Source: Isoperla grammatica
Taxonomy: Eukaryota; Arthropoda; Insecta; Plecoptera; Perlodidae
Reading direction: 5' to 3'
NCBI GenBank assembly: GCA_945910005.1
Contig: OX246737.1
Location: forward strand, 83,185,406 to 83,249,405
Length of the DNA stretch: 64,000 bases
Part shown: piece by piece, positions 36,338 through 46,995 of the stretch
Position numbering within the stretch: position 1 is the first letter of the stretch
How the letters are laid out: every line of letters starts with the position of its first letter
Notes under the pieces: generated by a model
Seen by the model: the letters and a program-made list of their open reading frames with translations, nothing else
Told to the model about the DNA's origin: nothing
The model's database searches: none
Position numbers and translations under genes: made by a program

Positions 36338-38202
36338 GTGTGGTGGTATACCGTATATTCAGGAGAATACCGGCTCTTGATGTGTGGCAGTATAACATGT
36401 CCTCAGGAGAATACCGGCTCTTGATGTGTGGTGGTATACCGTATATTCAGGAGAATACCGGCTCTTGATGTGTGGCGGTATAACATGTCCTCAGGAGAAT
36501 ACCGGCTCTTGATGTGTGGTGGTATACCGTATATTCAGGAGAATACCGGCTCTTGATGTGTGGCAGTATAACATGTCCTCAGGAGAATACCAGCTCTTGA
36601 TGTGTGGCGGTATAACATGTCCTCAGGAGAATACCAGCTCTTGATGTGTGGCGGTATAACATGTCCTCAGGAGAATACCAGCTCTTGATGTGTGGCGGTA
36701 TAACATGTCCTCAGGAGAATACCAGCTCTTGATGTGTGGCGGTATAACATGTCCTCAGGAGAATACCGGCTCTTGATGTGTGGCGGTATAACATGTCCTC
36801 AGGAGAATACCAGCTCTTGATGTGTGGCGGTATAACATGTCCTCAGGAGAATACCGGCTCTTGATGTGTGGCGGTATAACATGTCCTCAGGAGTCAGGAG
36901 AATACCGGCTCTTGATGTGTGGCGGTATAACATGTCCTCAGGAGAATACCGGCTCTTGATGTGTGGCGGTATAACATGTCCTCAGGAGAATACCGGCTCT
37001 TGATGTGTGGCGGTATAACATGTCCTCAGGAGAATACCGGCTCTTGATGTGTGGCGGTATAACATGTCCTCAGGAGAATACCGGCTCTTGATGTGTGGCG
37101 GTATAACATGTCCTCAGGAGAATACCGGCTCTTGATGTGTGGCGGTATAACATGTCCTCAGGAGAATACCGGCTCTTGATGTGTGGCGGTATAACATGTC
37201 CTCAGGAGAATACCGGCTCTTGATGTGTGGCGGTATAACATGTCCTCAGGAGAATACCAGCTCTTGATGTGTGGCGGTATAACATGTCCTCAGGAGAATA
37301 CCAGCTCTTGATGTGTGGCGGTATAACATGTCCTCAGGAGAATACCGGCTCTTGATGTGTGGCGGTATAACATGTCCTCAGGAGAATACCAGCTCTTGAT
37401 GTGTGGCGGTATAACATGTCCTCAGGAGAATACCAGCTCTTGATGTGTGGCGGTATAACATGTCCTCAGGAGAATACCAGCTCTTGATGTGTGGCGGTAT
37501 AACATGTCCTCAGGAGAATACCGGCTCTTGATGTGTGGCGGTATAACATGTCCTCAGGAGAATACCAGCTCTTGATGTGTGGCGGTATAACATGTCCTCA
37601 GGAGAATACCAGCTCTTGATGTGTGGCGGTATAACATGTCCTCAGGAGAATACCAGCTCTTGATGTGTGGCGGTATAACATGTCCTCAGGAGAATACCGG
37701 CTCTTGATGTGTGGCGGTATAACATGTCCTCAGGAGAATACCAGCTCTTGATGTGTGGCGGTATAACATGTCCTCAGGAGAATACCAGCTCTTGATGTGT
37801 GGCGGTATAACATGTCCTCAGGAGAATACCAGCTCTTGATGTGTGGCGGTATAACATGTCCTCAGGAGAATACCAGCTCTTGATGTGTGGCGGTATAACA
37901 TGTCCTCAGGAGAATACCAGCTCTTGATGTGTGGCGGTATAACATGTCCTCAGGAGAATACCAGCTCTTGATGTGTGGCGGTATAACATGTCCTCAGGAG
38001 AATACCGGCTCTTGATGTGTGGCGGTATAACATGTCCTCAGGAGAATACCAGCTCTTGATGTGTGGCGGTATAACATGTCCTCAGGAGAATACCAGCTCT
38101 TGATGTGTGGCGGTATAACATGTCCTCAGGAGAATACCAGCTCTTGATGTGTGGCGGTATAACATGTCCTCAGGAGAATACCAGCTCTTGATGTGTGGCG
38201 GT
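36331..38202. repeat. 44-bp tandem array, about 42 copies
   Basis: The unit is CTCTTGATGTGTGGCGGTAT then AACATGTCCTCAGGAGAATACC(A/G)G. The first units alternate with a variant containing GTATACCGTATATTCAGGAG, then the array becomes uniform. One unit near 36893 has an extra AGTCAGG. A/G at the penultimate base forms blocks, a useful record of amplification. Confidence 0.98.
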
Positions 38203-38283
38203 GAATGAGTGGAGTCAGATTTGACGCCGGTGGTTAATGATTGAAACGTACACGATAGATCAATGTATAATTAATGATGTATG

Positions 38284-38839
38284 CAGTGCTCGACATGAAC
38301 GGCAGCCCGGCAGCCTCGGCTGCCCAAAACGTACTCGGGCTGCCACTTGTATATACCCAGGCAGTCCGACGGGCTGCCTTAAATTTCACATACAAACACA
38401 TTATTAAATAGTGTTTTTTTCTCAAATCAAAAGTGCCATGTGCTCACACAACACACTGTTTTATATAAACAAATTATCACAGTTTTGAATGTACCAAACC
38501 AGTAATCTTATTCTTATGAGACCAGAACGAGAGAAACATTTCAAGACATATTTTGCGTGCTGTGCGCCGCCCGCCTAGCCTATACACATGCGCCACCGCG
38601 CTCGCGGCCGACGAATGCACTAGAACATATTTTGCGTGCTGTGCGCCGCCCGCCTAGCTAGTCAACATTTTCTTCACAATAATTAAAAAACAAATATGTA
38701 ATTTTTAAATGTAAACTACGTTATAAAACAAAAATATTAATTTAAAAAATCAGGCCATTCAATTCTTAACCGGGCTGCCAAAAACTATAAGGCAGTAGCG
38801 CGAAGGGCTGCTATCTATAATTCCTAATTTCGAGCACTG
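38284..38839. mobile_element. Non-autonomous hAT element (556 bp)
   Basis: The ends CAGTGCTCGA and TCGAGCACTG form a 10-bp terminal inverted repeat of hAT type. Flanking GATGTATG (38276-38283) and GATGTATC (38840-38847) are an 8-bp target duplication with one mismatch, the hAT target length. Subterminal GGCAGCCC/GGGCTGCC motifs recur near both ends. Inside, CATATTTTGCGTGCTGTGCG with following GCCCGCCTAGC is duplicated (about 38546 and 38626). No transposase is present. Confidence 0.85.
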
Positions 38840-38847
38840 GATGTATC

Positions 38848-39296
38848 TAAAACTTGGTATCCTGTTATTTGTATTTGCATTGTTATTTGTTGCGTATTTG
38901 TGTTACTTGTTTGTGAATTTTGTTCTAGAATATAAACATCTTATCCTAGTCATGGATTGTTTGTTTTTTTTACTATAGAACGACTTGAGATTATCCCGTT
39001 AGCTTAAAATTAAAATTTCAATTACATTAATCAAATGCCCTGTATATACTTTAAGCGGATTGAGGCAATTACCACGAAATAAAAATCAGTTGCCTTCCTA
39101 TAAAATCGTTAATCTTGGTTCAAAATTTATCTACGATCATTTTAAATAATTTTATAAACATAATTTAAAAAAAAGAAGTAATCCCTTTACTGTTGTAATT
39201 TTTCTTCTTGCATAACGTTTCAGTAACTGCTGTTATGCTGTTCGAGACGATGCGGGTTGATGGACAAAGACGACGGACAGCTGCATGGGCCTATTA
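38848..39296. other. AT-rich non-coding DNA
   Basis: No gene or repeat recognised. Confidence 0.5.
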
Positions 39297-39303
39297 TACG
39301 CTT

Positions 39304-40475
39304 GGTCATTTCCCCGAATGCCAAACACTTTAATGCCGAAACCTTTGTTTAGCATTTAATGTCAAAATTTATTCCTGGCCACAATGTCCATGTTACACTA
39401 GGTTGCGTGCAGGGGGCAATCATCACTAAGAGGCGGGGCTCATTCACCATCATATCATCTATTTAGCTCCTTTTCACCCAAACAGGCACGAAGCGAGGAT
39501 ATTTAGTGTTTGAAGGTTTGCTGTTAGGGAGAGGGGTAAAACCCCCAATCCGACCATAAAAGCTACACAAATAAATTTGGTTTTATGAAATTAAACTGTT
39601 TGAACCAAACCATTTACGTGTGTAGTATACACTTCAATGTTTATAGCGGAGCAAAAACAACTACTACACTACACATAAAAAGAAAATCCGCAACGTTTAT
39701 TTATTTATATTTTTTTCTCTACTTTCTAACGTCTACATTTTTGCTCCATGATTGTCTGGATATCCTTATTATCTGAGGTCAATAATATGAGATATGTAAC
39801 AGATACATCCTGAAAGACCAAGGCTCCGGTGGGAAAATGATATGGTGGGGGAGATGATAGCTACTAATGTAGACATACGAGGTGCATCATGGGTGGAATT
39901 TACATTTGTGGGTTGGAACATTATTGCTTAACAACATCATATCTCAAGAATACACATGGACATCGAAAACATGAGTAAGCAGCGTGCATGAAGTGGTTTG
40001 GTAAGCACTACAAAACTGAACGATACACTTAACAAATTATGTTATTAATATAACAAATATGTTGGCCACTATGAATTGGTGGCGTTTCACAAGTAGTTTT
40101 TAATGCGTGAATTGTTTGTTCTTACTACAATAGAATCAGATACTAATTTTTTTATGTAATTTTACTATACAAATTACGGGACTAAACAGAAAAAATTGCA
40201 TTAAAATTGTGGCTCAGTTTTAGTTAACCAAACACGTCATCCTTTAACGCGCTTTTGAGTAGCATTCCCGGTGTTTTGTGTACCAGAAAATACGAAGTCT
40301 CCACTGGGATGTTGCAGCTTGTGTGAAAGCAGGAACTAGCTAAGTGGAGTTATACTCTCGGATCACGTACAGTATGGTAGTGTTACATGGACTTTGTGTC
40401 CAGGTATACTTTTTGGCATTAAATGCTAAAAATTGGTTTTGGTATTAAATCTTTGAAATTCGGGGATGTGACTAT
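39304..40475. mobile_element. Long-TIR non-autonomous DNA transposon (about 1.17 kb)
   Basis: About 100 bp at the left (39304-39408) is mirrored at the right (about 40379-40475), with matched blocks such as CCCCGAAT, TTAGCATTTAATG, GGCCACAATGTCCATG versus CATGGACTTTGTGTCC, and TTACACTA versus TAGTGTTACA. It is flanked by TACGCTT at 39297-39303 and 40476-40482, a 7-bp duplication (8-9 bp if a mismatch is allowed). Long inverted ends with a target duplication near 8-9 bp fit a Mutator-like element; Merlin is an alternative. There is no transposase in the interior. Confidence 0.75.
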
Positions 40476-40482
40476 TACGCTT

Positions 40483-41937
40483 AGACATGAGCCACTGCAG
40501 ACGGCAACGCTAATAATAATAGCAAAACGCCGAATGAAAAGTTTGGGGTTTGATCCATAAGAACATTTTATTTTTAACATACTTTAAACACAGAAGAATT
40601 CAGTTTATATAGTATTGTCATAAAATCACAGGTATGCATTTACAATAAGCGTATTTCGGATGCATCCGTAAACGATGCTAGAGCACTATCATTCATTAAT
40701 AATTATCAGAAGAATAAATGGGAAACGGCGAAAACAAAAATGCCTTCATAGTGTTTTATAATTCTGCTATTAGCTTTAACTAATTTAAGAGCTGAAAACG
40801 TCCAAAGGTTTTTTTTTGTTGATAAAAGCACTTTTCATTTTACATTGTCACAGCAATACAACCCATCTACGAACGTGTCAGTCTGTCAGTGTTATATACG
40901 GGGACGGGGGTACTTTTTAACAGTCGAGGAAAACGTGTTGCCTTATACCATATTTATATGTGTGCATTAAAACAAACTTTCGTGGTCGGGTTGGTACTTG
41001 TCACATTCTATAACCCTTTCCACAGGTCGATGTTACATTAGGTTTATGGACCACCTCGAGCCACGTGATCAGGGCAGCTTGTCTCTCTCACTCTTGTTCG
41101 TCTACCTACTTGCCTGAATCCTGATCGGGGCTCTTGTACACTATAAGTTAAAACGACGCGCACGATAGTAATAGAGTCCAGACAAATGTGACGTGGATAT
41201 GCTATTTATGGTTGTACTGTTAAGTATGCTTCTCAGCGAAAACAAAGTATAAAACAAAATACCATTATTGACATTCGCGCGTACCGGGACGTAAAATAAG
41301 TCAAATTTTATTCGAGAGTTTAGATAAAACCGGCATCTTTTATGTGTTCTTTTTGTCACACTATCTGGCAGAATGTGTTAGGTCCACCTGATGGTTTCAT
41401 AATTTTGAACTTTAGCTGTCCCAAGTAATAATTTATTTGCTGTACCGGTTTGTTTACTCCTAAATTTAGAATGTTTTGTAACTGCTCAAACAGACTTTTA
41501 GAATAGGTGCTATTGTAATAGTGATGTTACATGCACTCAGTTGAAGATTCTACTTTTTAGTGGTGGGTGAAACTTCGGAGATCGTGTTCCTGGTTCTCGC
41601 ATGCAAATTGTCGAGATAACGGCTCGCGCAATGCTCCGTGTCCGGTTGATGACTATAGCGCTCCGGTGTTCGGCATCTTCCATGACAACCTGAACTATTC
41701 TGATCTGTAATAGTTTAATAAGTCATCAACAGATAACACCAACACGAGTAAAAGACTATGGCAGCGCGCTCAAGTGCGTAAACTTGTCCCTTCTGGCGGT
41801 GGCGAAAAGCAGCTCGAGAGTGTCACAGCGTAGCTGGATGCGCGCCCATACGAGGCAGGTCCTATGAGAGGAAAGCTGTTGTTCTGATGACGGGGCTCGG
41901 AGGGGCCCAGAAACGTAAACCACACTATGGTGGAATG
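40483..41937. other. No gene recognised
   Basis: Only short frames. Minus-strand frames at 41770-42175 overlap the next MITE and are not credible genes. Confidence 0.5.
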
Positions 41938-42263
41938 GTGGACGCCACTTTTAGTCGGAACCAAACCGGAAGCGACTTTGTATGGTGGGCTGGATTTGTG
42001 TACGCGGTTGTTTGAAAATAGGGTTCGTAAAATCTTCTTTTGCGCGCTGCACGTGGTCACGGCGGTCCGCGAAGGGTCGCGAGGGGTGAGAGGCACTACC
42101 TGACCAGCCAATTAGGGTACTTTCTTGAGCAGATGTTTTTCTCGCAAAGCTGTGTTGTCGCATCTCCCTTGTCAATGTGGGGGAGGGGGGCGATGCACCA
42201 AGGAAGGTAGGGTTGATCGGGTCCTCAGCGTCCGGTTTGGTTCCGACTAAGAGTGGCGTCCAC
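41938..42263. mobile_element. MITE of about 326 bp with 33-bp terminal inverted repeats
   Basis: The left arm GTGGACGCCACTTTTAGTCG plus GAACCAAACCGGA (41938-41970) is matched with one mismatch by 42231-42263. The interior is GC-richer than the surroundings and contains GCACGTGGTCACG. No clear target duplication was found. Confidence 0.75.
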
Positions 42264-42563
42264 TAAAGTCAAATAAGTTGGACCGACGTCGACGTGGTGG
42301 AATAACTCCTGAAAAATCACTTCACTAATTGTGTTGGAATTATACGTATATTCAAACAAATTTCATCCTAAAAAATTGCACTTATATTACTAAAACAAAC
42401 CAAAACTGTATTATGTCTAACGTTTCAGAAAGAATGCATTTGTTTTTGTTAACGACAAGACACATCAATAAATTTTATTTCAATTAGAAATAAAAATAAT
42501 TTCAAATAAAGATACTGAATGCCCTTATGTAAGTAAGAAAAATTGATTGAAACTTAGAAAACT
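42264..42563. other. AT-rich spacer
   Basis: No feature seen. Confidence 0.4.
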
Positions 42564-42814
42564 GGGCCCAGATTCACAAAGGTGCCTAAGTGCTAAGACG
42601 TCCTAGTTTAGGCAAATCTTAGTGATATAAATCACCAATATGTCATTCTGCAATGTTATAAAGATAAATATAGTAAAATATGAACAATTTAACTAATAAT
42701 ATTTGATTTGTGAATGTGTATTAATACCTAGACATGATTTATCTTGATTTATCTATCTAGGATTTGCGTAACTTAGGACAACTTAGAGTTACGCATCTTT
42801 GTGAATCCAGGCCC
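42564..42814. mobile_element. MITE of about 250 bp with GGGCC-type inverted ends
   Basis: The left end GGGCCCAGATTCACAAAGGT is mirrored by the right end, which on the opposite strand reads GGGCCTGGATTCACAAAGAT. The symmetry continues inward through GTAACTCTAAG/CTAAG-like sequence. GGGCC ends are common in Harbinger-like MITEs, but the target duplication is not clear here. Confidence 0.75.
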
Positions 42815-44589
42815 TGACGTTTACAGATATTTATAGACACACATTTTAAAGTCTCCTACAATCAAATTAGTAACAATTTTGTTCGTGACATTGTTAAAAC
42901 AATAAAAAATAAGAGGAGGAGTAGTAGCAGTACAAGACTATGTTAAGAAACTAAAATAATACGTTCGTATCAAAAATCTAAAATGTGACCACCTACAGTT
43001 TATTAAAAAGAATTAATATTTTTCCCACACAAATATAAGGCGTAATACAATTAATGTGAGTTATCTGTTAACAAAATAAAAAGGAATAATTTGAGCTGCA
43101 GAACCACAAAACGTAAAAGACGATATAACTTTATACAATAAAATTTGAAAACACAATCTTCAAACTGCAGTGACAAAAACGTGGTGAATTAAAATGATTT
43201 TGATTTATCGTTAAGCGTGTACTTAAAACGCACCTTATATTTATGAGCGGAAAACGTTTGTATGTGAAATTTAAATTCCAGAGCTCAAGTAAGGGAATGA
43301 ATATTTGAAGAGCGCGTTTATAACAATATGCTTACTTTTCACTGACAGGTGAATTGTATTGATAACACATCGATCATCGTATCCATACACACTTGAGTTT
43401 CCTCTAGTACAGAATATTGACGAGAAAACTCGCTCGTCGAGGAGGGGGGAGGAATATGCTCATCACAGCACAGCGAGTGCACTATAAACGTAATCAATTT
43501 CCAGACCATAATAGGCACGGTTGATTTGATGGATCGTAAAAATAGTTTTAACAAAGCAAACATCTTACGGTAAAATCAATCATGTTGGCTCCTTTATTCT
43601 GGTGCAGCGTTGAGAAAACACGGTTCGAATGTGATACACATTGACGTACCATGCCATGCCTTCTTCTCGCCTCTCCGCCACTCCACGGCTGAGTCTTGAT
43701 GCAAACGTGCATTTTGTGTGCACAATAAAAGATGGAAGGTCAATATTTAGAAATGAAAAAATGTGTTTGTATACGGATAATAAAGAATAATGCGTTGTAA
43801 TGGATATGTAGAAATGAACAAAACGGTAGAAAAGGAAAGGAATGTGGAGAGCTCTGTAAAACCAATACACATAAAAACAAAAAATGTGTTGTTACCAAAG
43901 CTGTTTCGCCATTCTTAACAATTAATGTATCATAATAAATAAAGGAATATATAAATATATATATGTATATTTATTACATTGTCGTTCAGTTGCGAGAACA
44001 TTACGTGGATAGTGCACGATGTTAAATGTGCGATGTTATTGTACGGTTACAAATCAATCGTGATCATAAATGGTTCCAACAAGAAACAAACGCTCCAGTT
44101 TAACATGGAATCAAATTTGCATACATTATTTTACTTTGAAAGCGGCTAGAAACCTATCTAGAGGGCTGTCTGTGCCTAGAGGAACAATGGGCTGATAAAT
44201 AAGTCCTTAGAGCACAAAGTTACTGGGAATTGTTTTCTGTTCAAGACTTTTCAAGAAGTATATAAGAATTTATAAATAATATTTGAGTGAAAGTATAAAA
44301 ATAAAAACTCGCAAATCATGCGTTAGAAGAGCAGCAAAGTGTATCTCGTAGGCTATTCGTGGAAGAGTATAGCGGTAAACGGGATTATGCAAAGGTATGT
44401 ATAACAATGTTTTTGGGCCAGGGTTACATCGCCGGAATTACTGCAGACGGCGTCGGTGGCGCCGCGACGCCATCTGACGCCGCCACACGACGCCACTGAA
44501 CGTTTAGGCTTATAACTTTTACATTGTTCGTCCTACAGAAAAAGTAATTTTTCGTTCAGTTTTTAAATACCAATCGATTGATATCAATA
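42815..44589. other. AT-rich non-coding DNA
   Basis: No gene recognised. A GC-rich patch at about 44445-44500 repeats GACGCC/GGCGTC motifs. Confidence 0.5.
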
Positions 44590-45240
44590 ACGTTATGATT
44601 AAATGAGCGTAGCGAAGCGGAGTGAATCTCTTATTTCAACTCGATCGGCACTTTGTCTATGTGTGTGTACAAGGTTTTTCGTCACGCACAGATCAAACGG
44701 GTTGACGGATTTGGATGAAATTTCAAATCAACACTCGTGACTACTTATCTAAATGCTGATAATATAACCAGCAAAATCCGTCTAGATGCCAACCTACACA
44801 AAATTAATTAGTTAATAATATCGAGTTTTAATGTTTTGTTCGTCGTACAAAGGACAAACGGCTTGACAAATTAAGCTGAAATTTAAAGTCAACATTTGTG
44901 ACTTCTATTCTAGACGTTTTTACAAAACCAGACAAATTCGTGAAGTTACCAACCTACAAAAAATTAATTAGTAAAAAATCAAGTTTTAATTTTTGTTTCT
45001 AAAACTTATTGACGGATTTAAATATATTTTTATTTTTATTTCCAAAATAACAATGTTAACACATGGTAAAACGTTTGAAGTTGTAACTTAAACCGCCATT
45101 TTGTAAACAAATATTATTTTGTTTCTGTGCAAAAGTTTGTTCGTCGCGCACAGGTCAAACGGCTTGACGGATTTGGTTGAAAGTTTCAGTAAACACTCGT
45201 GACTACTACACTAGATGTTATTATAACATAACCAATAATA
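44590..45240. repeat. Divergent internal repeat of a dispersed element
   Basis: A phrase like TCAAACGGNTTGACGGATTTGG recurs in diverged form at about 44692, 44866 and 45155, each followed by a TGAAATTT-like step and by AACACTCGTGACTACT or a relative. The segment opens with TTAAATGAGCGTAGCGAAG, similar to 11587-11605. I read it as an old, internally repetitive transposon of unknown class. Confidence 0.55.
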
Positions 45241-45244
45241 AGTA

Positions 45245-45929
45245 CTCGTTTTCATTTCAGTCGAGCGGAGACTCTTGTTAGAGCAAGGTCACGGCCCTGC
45301 GATGCTGCCGCTCTGCTCACTTGGTGTCACGTTTCCCTCCAATACTTGGGTTGCATCTGTACATTCGCGTACTCGATTACTGTAGAGCGGCGCTAGGACA
45401 CAAGGAGACAATGTTCTCTGCGCAAATTACCTTTCTAGACCCGTAAAGTAGTTACGGCTGAACTGCGACGCGAGCAAACTGATGCGCTTTACATCCGTGT
45501 ACGTATAACACCAAACATCGAACAGCTTTTGACGTAGGCTTGAGACTGCAAGCATTTTGGAAAGATATGGGTTGAGTGCATGATAAGCACTTTATTTCTT
45601 GTCAGTGACTCTTTTCATAAATAAGTTATGGAACAGTAAAAACAGCATATTCTCAAGTGCCTTTTTACCGGGACAAGAGAAAAAGTTCATTACAAAAAAC
45701 TGGGCACATAATTGTGTTTTAAAATTGTACATCATTATTTCTAAGATAACAACAAATATGGTCCTGTGGTATTACTAGTATTAACGTAAAGACTTTTGAA
45801 GCTATCGGTACACGTAAAAAACTAAAAATGTAATTTGTTTAAACCTGTTTTTGTAGACATATTATTAATATTTATCAATCTTCATAAAAAAACAATATAA
45901 AAAAGCTACGATACCTAGATACCTTCACC
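45245..45929 (+). mobile_element. Left-truncated copy of the TTAA-target transposon
   Basis: From CATTTCAGTCGAGC onward it follows the other copies (CAAGGTCACG, CACTTGGTGTCA, CTTTTGAAGCTATCGGTACA) and ends ATACCTTCACC at 45929. The left about 130 bp, including the left end and its TTAA, is missing and replaced by the preceding repeat. Confidence 0.8.
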
Positions 45930-46430
45930 TTCAAGTCAATTCTTACAACTAAGTTAGTATATCTAAATACAGGTATTTATTTATCCAATCTGTGAATAAT
46001 TCAATTACTGTATTCCTTGAATAAGTACTATTACGATAGAAAAAATAAACATCGCTTGAAAAAAATCGTGTGTGCATAAACACTAAAAATTATGTTGCCT
46101 GATGATAGCTGGACTTAACTTGTTTGGTAACAAAATGGAAAAAGTCATACAATTCACCACATTTGCAAATGATACAAAATACAAATAGTTATCTTTTTTC
46201 AATGTCATACTCGGAATTTTCGAACCGATGTCATTTCTAACGTTAACGTTCAATATTGAAAATAAGTTCAACCTGCTGCACTGATAGGATTCTAGTTGGA
46301 AATATTACGTTACGATTTCTTGAATTACAGAAGCAATATATATGGCAGGGTTTAATCTAAAAATGTCTCCTTCGCAAAAATGAGTTTGAGAATTTACTAA
46401 AAATGCTTAAAAACGGGCAGATTGTAGTTA
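45930..46430. other. AT-rich spacer
   Basis: No gene recognised. Confidence 0.45.
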
Positions 46431-46896
46431 CCAAGTGACATCGGAGAAGTCATACGTAGCTTTTACTGACTAGTATCGGAAAAGACGTACATAGTTGTTA
46501 CTGACTGGCATCGTAGGACATACATAATTATTACTGCCTAGCATCGGAGAAGACATACGTAGTTTTTACTGGTGGGCATCGGAGAAGACAAACATAGTGT
46601 TTACTGACTGGCATCGGAGAAGACATACATAGTGTTGACTGACTGGCATCGGAGAAGACATACATAGTGTTTACTGACTGGCAGCGGAGAAGACAAACAT
46701 AGTGTTTACTGACTGGCATCGGAGAAGATATACATAGTGTTGACTGACGGGCATCGGAGAAGACAAACATAGTGTTTACTGACTGGCATCGGAGAAGACA
46801 AACATAGTGTTTACTGACTGGCATCGGAGAAGACATTCATAGTGTTGACTGACTGGCATCGGAGGAGACATACATAGTGTTTACTGACGGGCATTG
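46431..46896. repeat. 35/36-bp tandem array, about 13 copies
   Basis: Units carry ACTGACTGGCATCGGAGAAG followed by ACATACATAGTGTT. The first units are the most diverged. A weak minus-strand frame exists. The array abuts the TTAA-element fragment at 46897. Confidence 0.95.
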
Positions 46897-46995
46897 CCAA
46901 AATTGTATACCATCATTCCTAAGATAGCAACCTATAGCATACTACATTTTCTTGTACTTGACAGATATGGTCTAGAGGTGCTGTTACATGAACGT
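46897..46995 (+). mobile_element. TTAA-transposon fragment, left of the LINE insertion
   Basis: AAAATTGTATACCATCATTC through CTGTTACATGAACG matches the right-hand third of the complete copies (for example 35050-35147). The same element resumes at 50518 after the LINE, so the LINE split it. Confidence 0.85.

Noticed and set aside
41770..42175. Minus-strand frames of 113 and 74 codons
   Set aside because: They lie largely within a MITE with inverted ends, overlap each other in different frames, and show no known motif.
46894..46995. First 34 codons of the long LINE frame as its N-terminus
   Set aside because: This sequence matches the TTAA transposon fragment, starts at TTG, and resumes after the LINE, so it is host flank.
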